Part shown: one piece after another, positions 1-9,016 of the stretch
How the letters are laid out: each line of letters starts with the position of its first letter
Position numbering within the stretch: the first letter of the stretch is position 1
Source: Chloracidobacterium sp.
Lineage (GTDB): Bacteria; Acidobacteriota; Blastocatellia; Pyrinomonadales; Pyrinomonadaceae
Assembly (NCBI GenBank): GCA_016706275.1
Contig: JADJJY010000001.1
Span: forward strand, 1,400,358-1,464,357
Direction: 5' to 3'
DNA: 64,000 bases
Translations under genes and position numbers: made by a program
The notes under the pieces: model-generated
What the model was told of the DNA's origin: nothing
The model's database searches: none
The model's input: the letters and a program-made list of their open reading frames with translations, nothing else

Positions 1-519
1 ATCGCGGGGTTTGTTCATACCAAAGATCTGGTTGCGTACACAAAAAAGCAAAAAAGCTTTAAGATCGTCGATGTTATCCATAAGCCTAATTATGTCGTCG
101 ATACCGCCAGACTCGAGGACGTGCTCAGGCAGATGCAAAACGAAAAGTTTCACTTTGGGTTTGTTGTCGACGAGCATGGCGGCATCGAGGGCATCATCAC
201 GCTCGAAGATCTACTCGAAGAGATCGTCGGCGACATCTCTGACGAACATGACATTGAGGTTGATGAACAGATCGGCAAACAGCCCGACGGCAGCTACCTG
301 CTCGATGGCGGGCTCGCGGTGCGGGATCTTAATCGTCGGCTTGAGATGACGCTGCCTGTTTCAGAAGGCTACACGACGATCGCCGGCTTTTTGATGGCAG
401 AGGCGGGGCAGATCCTCGAAGAAGGGCAAATCGTGCCGTTCAATGGCCATGTTTTCAAGGTCGAAAAGGTTGATAAGCATCGGATAAAGCAGATCAAGTT
501 GGAAAAGGGCGTTTCGTAA
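1..519 (+). CDS. CorC/HlyC (CNNM-like) protein, C-terminal part
   Basis: The frame is open from the first base, so the gene starts upstream of the window; about 172 residues are visible. They hold the end of a paired CBS module (G-F-V-V-D-E-H-G-G followed by T-L-E-D-L-L-E-E-I-V-G-D, the classic second CBS signature) and then a complete CorC_HlyC domain ending in the usual I-K-Q-I-K-L tail. Family members are membrane proteins with a DUF21/CNNM domain linked to Mg2+/Co2+ efflux or resistance; that membrane domain would lie upstream and cannot be confirmed. The stop is followed 13 bases later by the next gene on the same strand, so the two may be cotranscribed. Confidence 0.9.
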   Translation: MAGFVHTKDLVAYTKKQKSFKIVDVIHKPNYVVDTARLEDVLRQMQNEKFHFGFVVDEHGGIEGIITLEDLLEEIVGDISDEHDIEVDEQIGKQPDGSYLLDGGLAVRDLNRRLEMTLPVSEGYTTIAGFLMAEAGQILEEGQIVPFNGHVFKVEKVDKHRIKQIKLEKGVS

Positions 520-532
520 TTCAGAAAGTAAG

Positions 533-1555
533 ATGATGAATCTCAAAAACAGTTCAACGGGCCTGTTGCTGACGGGTGCGATACTTTTCTTGATGGCTCT
601 TGGTTGCGGCGGTACTCAAAGCGGGCCAAAACCCGAATGGACCAAGTTAAAAAAGATCGCGGGTAAGGAACAGGGTTTGTCACACGTCTCGGGCGTTGTC
701 GTTGACGATAAATTTGCCTACACCACTATTGGCGGTACGGTCGCTGACGCAAATGCGGGAACCAATGGCCTAAGAAAAGTTCCGCTTGATGGCGGAGCCG
801 TTACGATGCTCGACAACGGCGAAAAATACCCTCAAGCGGAACAGGGCGGTATTGCTCAGGACGAAAAATACGTTTACTGGAATTCCGGCGGCGAGATCGC
901 CCGTATTGGAAAAGATAACGGCAAGCGTGAGGCGGTCGCTACGGAATTTGTCGGCATTGGGATCGATATGGTGCTTGATACTGAGCGAGTGTACTGGGCA
1001 AATCACGGATATTATTCTTCGTCTACTCCGATCAAGCCGAGCCCGATCTATTCGGTTGCAAAATCCGGTGGAAAGGCTGAGATATTCGTTGACGGGCAGA
1101 TGGCTCCCGGGAACATTGTCGTGGATGAAAAGTTTGTTTATTGGACTACGCCGTCGAGCATAATGAAACAGGCAAAAACCGGCGGCACGCCGCAGGTCGT
1201 TTTGCAAGCGAGCGACAAAGAGGGTATTGATAAACTTGAGCAAGACGGCGGTGATCTATATTTTGGATTTCGCGGTGCCGGCGAATCGCGTTGGGCGTTA
1301 CGAAAAATATCAAAGGCCGGCGGTGAGCCGCAGACGATAGCAAAAACTTTTTCCTTGAAACAGTTCGTCATTGACGACGAGAACATCTACTTTTTTGACG
1401 AAGAGGGCCTTTCCGCCGATGTGCTCTGCAGAGTGCCGAAGAGCGGGGGCGAGGTCACCAAGCTCGATACGGGCTATGCCAGCGGCGTTATGACCGGCGG
1501 CAAAACAAAGGTTTTTTTAGCATCACTTGATGACATTTATGCCTGGGGAAAATAG
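533..1555 (+). CDS. lipoprotein with beta-propeller-like repeats
   Basis: The 340-residue product begins with a lipoprotein signal: a hydrophobic stretch ending in A-L-G-C-G, so Cys25 is the likely lipidated residue. The mature part consists of about six similar units of the form V-D-x-x-x-V-Y-W, a short loop, then K-x-G-G, as expected for a six-bladed propeller of the DUF5050/TolB-like type. No catalytic residues are evident. Two adjacent ATG codons (533 and 536) make the exact start ambiguous by one residue. The role is unknown; a periplasm-facing lipid-anchored binding protein is the natural inference. Confidence 0.75.
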   Translation: MMNLKNSSTGLLLTGAILFLMALGCGGTQSGPKPEWTKLKKIAGKEQGLSHVSGVVVDDKFAYTTIGGTVADANAGTNGLRKVPLDGGAVTMLDNGEKYPQAEQGGIAQDEKYVYWNSGGEIARIGKDNGKREAVATEFVGIGIDMVLDTERVYWANHGYYSSSTPIKPSPIYSVAKSGGKAEIFVDGQMAPGNIVVDEKFVYWTTPSSIMKQAKTGGTPQVVLQASDKEGIDKLEQDGGDLYFGFRGAGESRWALRKISKAGGEPQTIAKTFSLKQFVIDDENIYFFDEEGLSADVLCRVPKSGGEVTKLDTGYASGVMTGGKTKVFLASLDDIYAWGK

Positions 1556-1563
1556 CTATATTC

Positions 1564-2250
1564 GTGTTCGATATTATTTACAATGTTCTCACTTATAACA
1601 GAGCAGAGATGGCAGCGAACAGCGTTTCGCAGCTGCTAAGCCACCAACAAGAAAACTCTTTGTTGGACGTCATTGATGACTGCAGCACCGAAGATATTTC
1701 TTCACTTATTGAACTTATCGAAACGCCGCCACTCTATCCGGATAGGCAAAGAACAATAACAGTTAATACAAATAATCTAGGTGCGAAAATAAGCAATATA
1801 GGACGCCTAAACGCCGAAACATACGACACGCAGGGGCTTGTGTATTTGAGTGATGATGATGTAGTACTTAGCCAAAGATTCGGGCTGGAATTGGCGAAAC
1901 TGATCGCGCTAATGAGGAATGACCCAGATATTTTTGCGGCTTCCTTATTTAATGTACATAACCCCTGGCACCTCGAAACTGAAGACTATGGCGTAAATCA
2001 CGTTTGTAAGAGTTCTTTTGGCAGCGTGTCGATGTTGATCAGGGCAAAAGATTTTAGAGGTGCCGTGGATCACTATTTAACGCCGGACTACGACGGGATC
2101 AGCGGGTGCGATTGGTCGATCTGTCATTTTGCTAAGAAGTTAAATAAAAAGCTGGTGGCTACAAGGATGAGCTATATCCAGCATATCGGGCTGTACGGGG
2201 TGAATAACTCACCTCTGGTCAACGACTTTGCCGACAATTTTGTGGAATAA
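1564..2250 (+). CDS. GT2-like glycosyltransferase
   Basis: A 228-residue protein starting at GTG. It has the layout of a small GT-A (family 2) glycosyltransferase: an N-terminal strand with N-V-L-T-Y-N-R, a nucleotide-binding I-D-D-C-S-T-E-D segment like the usual V-D-D-G-S-x-D, an S-D-D-D-V metal/nucleotide-sugar motif near residue 97, and a C-terminal Q-H-I-G block. Acceptor and donor cannot be told. The gene is visibly more AT-rich than enolase downstream, which may reflect transfer. It starts 9 bases after the lipoprotein gene. Confidence 0.7.
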   Translation: MFDIIYNVLTYNRAEMAANSVSQLLSHQQENSLLDVIDDCSTEDISSLIELIETPPLYPDRQRTITVNTNNLGAKISNIGRLNAETYDTQGLVYLSDDDVVLSQRFGLELAKLIALMRNDPDIFAASLFNVHNPWHLETEDYGVNHVCKSSFGSVSMLIRAKDFRGAVDHYLTPDYDGISGCDWSICHFAKKLNKKLVATRMSYIQHIGLYGVNNSPLVNDFADNFVE

Positions 2251-2287
2251 TGGTGAGCAAGATCTTTTCTTTTAGTGGGGAGTAATA

Positions 2288-3574
2288 ATGAGTTTTATTG
2301 AACAGGTTTGGGCACGCGAGATAATGGATTCGAGAGGAAATCCGACGATCGAGGCCGAGGTTATCTTAGAGGACGGGACGCAGGGCCGCGCGGCGGTGCC
2401 GAGCGGTGCTTCGACGGGCGAAAATGAGGCGGTCGAGTTACGTGACGGCGACAAAGGCCGATACCTAGGCAAAGGTGTCCTGACCGCCGTAAACAACGTC
2501 AACGACATCATCAGCCGCGAGCTTGAGGGTCTCGACTGTCTTGACCAGACGCTGATCGATCAAACGATGATCGATCTCGACGGAACAGAGACGAAATCGA
2601 AACTCGGGGCTAACGCTTTGCTTGCCGTCTCGCTTGCAAATGCCCGTGCAGCTGCCGCGTTTCAGGAAATGCCTCTTTACCGTTACATCGGCGGAACAAA
2701 CGCAAAAACGCTGCCCGTGCCGATGATGAACATCCTCAACGGTGGTGCCCACGCCGACAATAACGTGGATTTTCAGGAGTTTATGGTGATGCCGGTCGGG
2801 GCAGAGAGCTTCACCGAAGCTCTGCGATGTGGTGCAGAGATCTTTCACAATCTCAAAAACGTTCTCAAATCACGCGGATATTCGACCAGCGTCGGCGACG
2901 AGGGAGGGTTTGCTCCAAACCTAAAATCAAACGACGAAGCGGTTGAAACCATTCTCGAAGCCGTCGACATCGCCGGTTATAAGGCCGGTGACGACGTGAT
3001 GATCGCCCTCGATCCGGCATCAAGCGAGTTTTTTAAGGACGGCAAATATATCTTTAAGAAATCGGACAATCGCGAACTAACGTCCGAAGAAATGGCGTCG
3101 TACTGGGCCGATTGGTGCGGTAAATATCCGATCATCTCGATCGAGGACGGCATGGCCGAAAACGATTGGGACGGCTGGATCAACCTGACCGCCAAAGTTG
3201 GTAAAACTGTCCAGCTTGTCGGCGACGATCTGTTTGTTACCAATACAAAATTCCTGCAAAAGGGAATCGAGTTACAGGCCGCAAATTCTATCCTGATAAA
3301 GGTCAACCAGATCGGCACGCTGACGGAAACGCTTGATGCCATTGAGCTTGCACGCACAAATAATATGACAGCGGTCATCTCGCACCGCTCCGGCGAAACC
3401 GAAGACAGTTTCATCGCCGACCTCGCCGTCGCCACAAACGCCGGCCAGATCAAAACCGGTAGCCTTTGCCGGAGTGACCGAATTGCGAAATACAATCAAC
3501 TGCTGCGTATCGAAGAAGACCTTGGCAACAGCGCGAAATATCCCGGTCGCAAGGCGTTTTACCAGATCGCATAA
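2288..3574 (+). CDS. eno: enolase
   Basis: Converts 2-phosphoglycerate to phosphoenolpyruvate in glycolysis. At 428 residues it is normal length. Visible signatures are the N-terminal A-R-E-I-M-D-S-R-G-N-P-T-I-E block, the G-G-x-H-A-D-N-N-V-D-F-Q-E-F segment, the metal ligands in A-L-D-P-A, I-E-D-G and G-D-D-L, the catalytic lysine in I-L-I-K-V-N-Q-I-G-T, and the S-H-R-S-G-E-T-E-D loop. A good ribosome binding site (GGGGAG) lies 8 bases before the ATG. Its stop overlaps the next start (TAATG), so at least those two genes are translationally coupled. Confidence 0.98.
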   Translation: MSFIEQVWAREIMDSRGNPTIEAEVILEDGTQGRAAVPSGASTGENEAVELRDGDKGRYLGKGVLTAVNNVNDIISRELEGLDCLDQTLIDQTMIDLDGTETKSKLGANALLAVSLANARAAAAFQEMPLYRYIGGTNAKTLPVPMMNILNGGAHADNNVDFQEFMVMPVGAESFTEALRCGAEIFHNLKNVLKSRGYSTSVGDEGGFAPNLKSNDEAVETILEAVDIAGYKAGDDVMIALDPASSEFFKDGKYIFKKSDNRELTSEEMASYWADWCGKYPIISIEDGMAENDWDGWINLTAKVGKTVQLVGDDLFVTNTKFLQKGIELQAANSILIKVNQIGTLTETLDAIELARTNNMTAVISHRSGETEDSFIADLAVATNAGQIKTGSLCRSDRIAKYNQLLRIEEDLGNSAKYPGRKAFYQIA

Positions 3575-4080
3575 TGAACCTCCGCGACGAAATCCTTGCC
3601 GAGCATTCTAAACAGCAAACGGCAAAGATCGTGGATTGGGTTGGTGACGATCCTGAAAGGTTTGCTGAGTTGATGCGACTGTTTCTTGGCGATGTTTACC
3701 GGATCACGCAACGAGCCGGATGGCCGCTGAGCAACTGCGTTGAGAAATATCCCGACTTGATCAAGCCCTATTTCGCGAAACTGCTAAAACAGCTCGAACG
3801 CGATGACGTCCACAATGCTGTCCGTCGCAATGTTGTCAGGATCCTACAGTTCGTCGAGATCCCTAAGCGATATTCGGGACGCGTGTTTGACATCTGCTAT
3901 AGCCTCTTAGACAATCCGTCGGAAACCGTTGCTGTTCGGTGTTTTTCGTTGTCAGTCGCGGCGAATTTGGCAAAAGATTCGCCCGAACTGCTCGACGAGC
4001 TGCGGTTGATCGCAACAAAGTATCCGCAGGTCGCGACGCCTGGCTTTCGCAGCCGTGCTCGACGCGTTTTGGGTGTGTGA
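3574..4080 (+). CDS. HEAT-repeat-like hypothetical protein
   Basis: A 168-residue, wholly helical-looking protein with Trp/Leu-rich amphipathic segments and internal repeats of about 35 residues, resembling a short HEAT/ARM solenoid. There is no signal peptide and there are no catalytic motifs. The start overlaps the enolase stop by one base (TAATG) and the stop is directly followed by the next ATG, placing it mid-operon. A protein-interaction role is inferred from the fold only. Confidence 0.7.
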   Translation: MNLRDEILAEHSKQQTAKIVDWVGDDPERFAELMRLFLGDVYRITQRAGWPLSNCVEKYPDLIKPYFAKLLKQLERDDVHNAVRRNVVRILQFVEIPKRYSGRVFDICYSLLDNPSETVAVRCFSLSVAANLAKDSPELLDELRLIATKYPQVATPGFRSRARRVLGV

Positions 4081-4081
4081 G

Positions 4082-4519
4082 ATGAAACAAAAACCACGAA
4101 AAGGCATGTACGAGATCGACACCGACATAAAGCGGTTAGATCTGGCAGCGATCCACCGGTTTCTTTCAGGCGAGTCTTATTGGGCCAAGAATCGCACGCT
4201 CGAACAGACGCTCAAGGCGGTCGAAAACTCGTTGTGTTACGGCGTTTATCACGGCAGGGAATTGGTCGGTTTTGCCCGCGTCGTTACAGATAGAGCGACG
4301 TTCGCGTACATCGGTGATGTCTTTATTTTAGAGGCACATCGCGGCAATGGCCTGAGCAAATGGCTGATGCAGGTGATCACCGAACAACCAGATATGCAAG
4401 GGATTCGGCGTTGGTTATTAGCAACGCGCGATGCACATGGGCTCTATCAACAATACGGGTTTGAAGAGCTTCGTTTTCCCGAAAGGTGGATGGAAAAACC
4501 AGCTCCTGACGCGTACTAG
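4082..4519 (+). CDS. GNAT family N-acetyltransferase
   Basis: About 145 residues with a compact GNAT fold: a beta-strand with V-G-F-A-R-V-V-T-D, then Y-I-G-D-V-F-I, and the acetyl-CoA pyrophosphate loop H-R-G-N-G-L-S-K-W-L-M. The C-terminus has the common G-L-Y-Q-Q-Y-G-F segment. I chose ATG 4082, two bases after the preceding stop, because the frame upstream of it lies in the HEAT-like gene. The acyl acceptor is unknown. Confidence 0.85.
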   Translation: MKQKPRKGMYEIDTDIKRLDLAAIHRFLSGESYWAKNRTLEQTLKAVENSLCYGVYHGRELVGFARVVTDRATFAYIGDVFILEAHRGNGLSKWLMQVITEQPDMQGIRRWLLATRDAHGLYQQYGFEELRFPERWMEKPAPDAY

Positions 4520-4585
4520 AAATTCTTGCACGGCTCACCTCTGTTTCGTTTATAATCGTAATAGGCAGTCTTCGACAGATCCCTA

Positions 4586-6127
4586 ATGAGTTCAACAATC
4601 GCAATAAATCGGCGTCCGGTCGCACTCGTCATCCTCGATGGATGGGGCTTTGCGCCGCGTACCGAAGGCAACGCCATCGCGATCGCCCACACCCCTTTTT
4701 ATGACAAGATCTGCGACCGCTTTCCAATGACGACGCTTGCCGCCGCCGGAACTGCGGTCGGACAATCCGACGAACAACCGGGTAGTGCCGAGGTTGGCCA
4801 TCTCAATATTGGAACCGGAAGACGGGCTCAGACAGAAACTTCACGGATCAGCGACGCCATAGCGTCGGACGATTTTAAGGAAAACAGCGTCCTAAACCGT
4901 GCTTTTACCAAGGCAAAAGAAACCGGTGCGGCGATCCATCTGATGGGGCTTTTGAGCGACGGCGGGGTACATTCTTCGACCGAGAATCTATTTGCTTTGC
5001 TGCGTCTCGCAAAATCTCACGGCTTAACAAAGGTTTATATCCATTGCATCCTCGACGGGCTCGATGTAGCTCCGCGAACAGCCGATATCTACGTCGAGGC
5101 TCTTGAGATCAAGCTGGCTGACATAGGCATCGGCGAGATCGCGACGCTCTGTGGACGCTTTTTTGCTATGGACAGTGCGGAGCGTTGGGAACGCACGGCG
5201 CGTGCATTTACGATGCTCGTCCACGCCGAGGGCGAACGGACGAACGACGCCGTAAACGCCATCCGCAACTCATTTTTACGCGGCATCTCTGACGAATTTA
5301 TTTCGCCGATCATTATTGAAAAGTCGCCTGACGTGCCCGTCGCCAAGGTTTGCAACGGCGATCTCGTCGTATTTTTTAATCATCGTGCCGACACGATGCG
5401 GCAGCTTGTCAGGGCGTTATGTATACCTGACGCAGCGGTATCTGCAAAACCGATGCTCGATACAGTGTGTCTTACCGAGTATGACCGTGCGTTCAACCTG
5501 CCCGCGGCTTTTCGGCAGGAGCCGGAAAAGGGAACTTTGGCCGAGGTTTTGTCGTCGCTTCAGATACCGAGTTTTAAGATCACGGAAAGCTCGCGGTTCC
5601 CGCATCTCACACATTTTTTTGACGGCGGTGCCGACCTCCAAGCTCATTTCGAGGAGCAGATTCTGATCTCAGCAAACAGGGCGGCGGATCAGCCCGAAAG
5701 CCAGAGTTTTAAGATCACTGATCGGCTGCTCAGCAGCCTAGAGATCTCGCCAAACGGAGTTTTTATCGCAAATATTCCGGCCGCGGAGATGATGGCCGAG
5801 ACCGGTGATGTCAATAAAACGGTCGCCGCGATCCAGTATATCGACACCTGTATCGGCGGTATTTGCGAGAGTGTTCAGCAAGCCGGTGGTGTCGTCATGA
5901 TCACGTCAACGCATGGCAACTGCGAAGAAATGATCGACCTCGACAGCGGCGAAGCCTGCGTCACCGCCACGGCGAATCCCGTCCCATTCCATTATCTCGA
6001 TGCATCGTCTAACGGCGTTCGCTTACGTGAAGACGGCTCTCTGTCAGACATAGCCCCGACGATATTGAGTGTCCTCGGCATCAAAAAGCCCAATGAGATG
6101 ACGGGCTCTGACCTGAGAATGTTGTAA
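4586..6127 (+). CDS. gpmI: cofactor-independent phosphoglycerate mutase homologue, probable pseudoenzyme
   Basis: Full length (513 residues) and alignable from end to end with GpmI: V-I-L-D-G-W-G near the N-terminus, E-V-G-H-L-N-I-G-T-G-R, G-L-L-S-D-G-G-V-H-S, and E-M-T-G at the C-terminus. The catalytic apparatus is broken. Against the well-studied Bacillus stearothermophilus enzyme, the phospho-accepting Ser62 (G-N-S-E-V-G-H) is Ala here (G-S-A-E-V-G-H). Arg153, Arg191 and Arg264 read Leu, Ser and Thr, and Lys336 reads Arg. Metal ligands Asp403, His407, Asp444 and His462 read Glu, Glu, Thr and Ala. Asp12, His123, Asp154, Arg185, Arg261 and His445 remain. The frame is intact, so this looks like a retained non-catalytic paralogue rather than decay. 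It lies about 1 kb downstream of enolase. Confidence 0.9.
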   Translation: MSSTIAINRRPVALVILDGWGFAPRTEGNAIAIAHTPFYDKICDRFPMTTLAAAGTAVGQSDEQPGSAEVGHLNIGTGRRAQTETSRISDAIASDDFKENSVLNRAFTKAKETGAAIHLMGLLSDGGVHSSTENLFALLRLAKSHGLTKVYIHCILDGLDVAPRTADIYVEALEIKLADIGIGEIATLCGRFFAMDSAERWERTARAFTMLVHAEGERTNDAVNAIRNSFLRGISDEFISPIIIEKSPDVPVAKVCNGDLVVFFNHRADTMRQLVRALCIPDAAVSAKPMLDTVCLTEYDRAFNLPAAFRQEPEKGTLAEVLSSLQIPSFKITESSRFPHLTHFFDGGADLQAHFEEQILISANRAADQPESQSFKITDRLLSSLEISPNGVFIANIPAAEMMAETGDVNKTVAAIQYIDTCIGGICESVQQAGGVVMITSTHGNCEEMIDLDSGEACVTATANPVPFHYLDASSNGVRLREDGSLSDIAPTILSVLGIKKPNEMTGSDLRML

Positions 6128-6136
6128 AATATCGGC

Positions 6137-7138
6137 TTGGCCAAAGCTCATCCTGAATACAAAAATATCTTAGTTATCCATTTCGGCCAGCTCGGCGATG
6201 TGGTGCTGGGGCTACCTGCTCTCAGAGCGATCCATGATCATTTTGCGGACGCCAAAATAACGGTCATGTCCGGCACATCGACCGCGGAGATCATTCGTCT
6301 TGGGCAGTTAGCTGACGAACAGATCGCGGTTGACCGCGTGAAATTGCGTGACGGTAACCGGTTTGAGTCCGTTGCCGAGATGGGGCGGATCTTAATGGAC
6401 GTTCGCCGCCGAAAATTTGATCTAGTGATCGATCTTAATAGTTTGTATGAGACAAATCTGCTCGGGTTTCTCTCCGGTGCGAAGCATCGATTATTTGCAA
6501 ACCGTGATCGCCGTTCGATCGACCGGCTTTCAAATTTTCCGGTCAAGCCTCCCGCCGAAGACAAAACCAAACATCATACTGACCGCTATCTTGCTGTTCT
6601 TGAGGCATTGGGGCTTAACAACATAGATCGCACGGTCACGATAACGCCTCCAGCCGAAAGCGTTGAGAATGCAAGGTCGTATTTGAAAGAACGTGGCATC
6701 GAAAACAAGACTTTGATCGGGCTGTTTCTCGGGGCAGGACATCCGACGAGGCGTTGGCCTGTTGAGAATTTTGTCGCGGTGGCTCGACGGCTTTCAAAAG
6801 ATCCGCGTTATCATGTCCTCATTTTCCTCGGCCCCGAGGAACGCGATATGCGTGACGGGCTTGACGAGGTGTTCGGCGGTGCGGCGATAGTTGTAGACGA
6901 AATGCCGCTGTGTGATTTTCTGGCAATGCTGTCGTTTCTCAAGGTTCTGGCCGTCGGCGACACCGGCCCGATGCATCTTGGGGCGGTCGCGGGAATAGGG
7001 ATAGTCTTGCTCTCAGAGCTGGGTTCGCCGACGTTCTTTCGGCCGTTGATCGATAATTTACGGGTGCTCGACGACCGTCCGCTGGCTCAGATCACCGCGG
7101 ATCAGGTGGAGAGTGCGGTGTTAGAACTTACCAATTAG
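6137..7138 (+). CDS. GT9 glycosyltransferase (ADP-heptose:LPS heptosyltransferase-like)
   Basis: A 333-residue protein starting at TTG, 9 bases after the gpmI-type gene. The N-terminus (I-L-V-I-H-F-G-Q-L-G-D-V-V-L-G-L-P-A-L) and the C-terminal donor-binding motif G-D-T-G-P-M-H-L-G-A-V-A-G are diagnostic of glycosyltransferase family 9 (WaaC/WaaF/WaaQ). Family members add heptose to the lipopolysaccharide inner core on the cytoplasmic membrane face. Which heptose position is made cannot be told from the sequence. Confidence 0.88.
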   Translation: MAKAHPEYKNILVIHFGQLGDVVLGLPALRAIHDHFADAKITVMSGTSTAEIIRLGQLADEQIAVDRVKLRDGNRFESVAEMGRILMDVRRRKFDLVIDLNSLYETNLLGFLSGAKHRLFANRDRRSIDRLSNFPVKPPAEDKTKHHTDRYLAVLEALGLNNIDRTVTITPPAESVENARSYLKERGIENKTLIGLFLGAGHPTRRWPVENFVAVARRLSKDPRYHVLIFLGPEERDMRDGLDEVFGGAAIVVDEMPLCDFLAMLSFLKVLAVGDTGPMHLGAVAGIGIVLLSELGSPTFFRPLIDNLRVLDDRPLAQITADQVESAVLELTN

Positions 7139-7228
7139 CAAGCCGATCGGCATTTCGAACATCGCTGATTTTAACCCGCCCGCTTTTTCTCTATAATTGT
7201 CTTTCGAATACATGATCGGTAAAGAAAT

Positions 7229-7846
7229 ATGGTTGAAGAATTTGCGTTCGACAATGCGGACGAACGCCGCAAGGTGCGTCATAACGGAACAGGCTGGATC
7301 GAGGTGATCGCCGGGTCGATGTTTTCGGGTAAATCCGAAGAGCTTATCCGCCGCCTGACTCGTGCGCGTATAGCGCGGCAAAAGGTTCAGGTTTTCAAAC
7401 CCGGCATCGACGTGCGTTACTCCGACGAAGAGATCGCCTCGCATTCCGGGCAAAAGCATCTCTCGATCCCTGTCGCAGACACAGCCGGGATGATGGAACA
7501 CGTTCACGACGACACAGAGGTCGTCGGTATCGACGAAGCACAGTTTTTTGACATGGCGATCATCGCCGCCGTCAACGAACTCGCGGAACGCGGCAAACGC
7601 GTTATCGTCGCCGGGCTCGATCAGGACTACACCGGAAAGCCCTTTGAGCCCATGCCGCAACTGCTGTCGGTCGCCGAATTTATCACAAAAACCCACGCCA
7701 TCTGCGTCAAATGCGGTGCGACCGCCAATTACTCTCAGCGAACAGTCGAATCCGAGGCCCGGGTCGAGGTCGGTGCAAGCGATAAATACGAGGCCCGCTG
7801 CCGCAAATGCTTTGTACCGCACGCGGACGCACCAACGCCGGAATAA
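7229..7846 (+). CDS. tdk: thymidine kinase
   Basis: Type II thymidine kinase, 205 residues, for dTMP salvage. The P-loop G-S-M-F-S-G-K-S lies at about residues 31-38, the catalytic/Walker B D-E-A-Q-F-F at about 106, and the lasso zinc site is formed by C-V-K-C and C-R-K-C. The first ~20 residues before W-I-E-V are an extra N-terminal tail. A TATAAT-like box lies at 7192-7197, about 30 bases before the ATG, suggesting its own promoter. Convergent with the following lipoprotein gene. Confidence 0.95.
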   Translation: MVEEFAFDNADERRKVRHNGTGWIEVIAGSMFSGKSEELIRRLTRARIARQKVQVFKPGIDVRYSDEEIASHSGQKHLSIPVADTAGMMEHVHDDTEVVGIDEAQFFDMAIIAAVNELAERGKRVIVAGLDQDYTGKPFEPMPQLLSVAEFITKTHAICVKCGATANYSQRTVESEARVEVGASDKYEARCRKCFVPHADAPTPE

Positions 7847-7881
7847 AAAGTCGAGAAAGTTTAGTAAGTCTGGTAAGTAAA

Positions 7882-7915
7882 AAAGTCTGGGAAGGTAATT
7901 CACTTCCCAGACTTT
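7882..7915 (-). terminator. rho-independent terminator between convergent genes
   Basis: A perfect 13-bp inverted repeat (7882-7894 and 7903-7915, 8-base loop). Read on the minus strand it is followed by a run of T residues, so it best serves the lipoprotein gene at 7938-8582; it could act in both directions because tdk ends just upstream. Confidence 0.75.
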
Positions 7916-7937
7916 CTAGACTTGCCTAACTTTCCGA

Positions 7938-8582
7938 CTATTTTACCGCTTTCATCGAATAAAGTATTGCGGTGAAATCGTCCGTGTGCTTGTTAAAGTT
8001 CGTGCCCTTCGTCGAGGTCATTACATTTAACTGCTGTGTCTGGCCAAGGTATTTACGATACGCGATCCATTGGTGGCGTCGCGGATCGTCCTTGCCCTCG
8101 GGCGGTGCTTCGGTAAATTCGACACCTTGGATGCCGTCGATCTCGACCATCTTGACCGATTCGTATTTACCGTTCTTTAGCTGCTGCATCGCCTGATCGT
8201 AGTAGGCCTTGAGGCTGACATCCGCAGGGAAATTATCTCCAAGCACCGAAATATTTACGAGTAAAAACGCATTGTCCGGCGAGCTGTAGTTAAAGCTCTC
8301 CTTCTTTACATCCATCTTTTTCCAACCCGACGGCAGTTTCCACGCGAGTCCCTGATCGTCCCATTTCGTCTCGGTGCCGCCGTCGATGATCGCCTGCTGA
8401 GCGGCATTTGGCTTTGCCTTTTCGGCGGTTGACGAAGATGACGAGGTCGATGACGAGTTCGAGCCTGTCGTCGTCGTATTGGTATTGCTGCCGCCCGAGC
8501 CGGTCAGGCCTTTTAGTTTGTCGCCCAGCCCGCAAAATGTCAGGGCAAATGTGATCATTCCCAATGTAAGTATCGATTTCAT
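7938..8582 (-). CDS. secreted or lipid-anchored protein with Ser/Thr-rich linker
   Basis: The 214-residue product has an N-terminal hydrophobic segment ending in L-T-F-C-G; Cys17 could be lipidated, although Phe at -1 is not canonical. A low-complexity Gly/Asn/Thr/Ser linker (about residues 28-53) tethers a globular C-terminal domain of ~150 residues with no motif I can name. It is rich in beta-strand-like and aromatic segments (A-W-K-L-P-S-G-W-K-K). I do not recognise the family. Confidence 0.7.
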   Translation of the reverse strand: MKSILTLGMITFALTFCGLGDKLKGLTGSGGSNTNTTTTGSNSSSTSSSSSTAEKAKPNAAQQAIIDGGTETKWDDQGLAWKLPSGWKKMDVKKESFNYSSPDNAFLLVNISVLGDNFPADVSLKAYYDQAMQQLKNGKYESVKMVEIDGIQGVEFTEAPPEGKDDPRRHQWIAYRKYLGQTQQLNVMTSTKGTNFNKHTDDFTAILYSMKAVK

Positions 8583-9016
8583 AACAAAGCCTCCGGTAAG
8601 TGAACAGAAATAAAAGCTACGGTGTCAGCCCGCTATTCTTGAATCGGCGGAGCCGACGTCATAATTGTAGCCCACATCGCAAGATGTGGGTAGTAAATCA
8701 ACAAAGGTTAGAGCCTTTAGAAACGGCAGCAGAGCCGCGGATCCTTTTGGCTACCGATAGGAAAAGTGAGACTTTTCCGCAAATAAAGCGGCAAGCCGCA
8801 AATTCTGGTCCACCTGGTCCGGACCAAATGTACCATTTTTTTGGATATGAGCCCGCATGGAGTAAGGACATAACCAAGTTGCGCCTAACGCCCTTAGGTC
8901 GTGCGGGCTAGCTCTAAACCTTTTTCTGCAAGAACCCTTCGACAGCTCCGTTCCAAATACATAAGGCGACGCTCTCCCGAGCACAATTTAAGTATTTTTT
9001 TCTAAGGAGTTGTTAT
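8583..9016. repeat. intergenic stretch of REP-like hairpins
   Basis: This 434-base gap between divergent genes holds no convincing gene. It is built of short palindromes: an 8-bp arm hairpin with GCAA loop at 8671-8690, a GCGGC-AA-GCCGC unit near 8789-8800, and a pair of AGCCCGCA / TGCGGGCT arms at 8850-8857 and 8902-8909. The last pair resembles the arms of the large inverted repeat at 34825-34894. The promoter of the 9017 gene must lie in the final ~100 bases; its GGAG ribosome binding site is at about 9005. Confidence 0.6.

Noticed and set aside
8600..8911. Plus-strand open frame in the 8583-9016 gap
   Set aside because: It runs through several palindromes, has odd composition and no recognisable domain.
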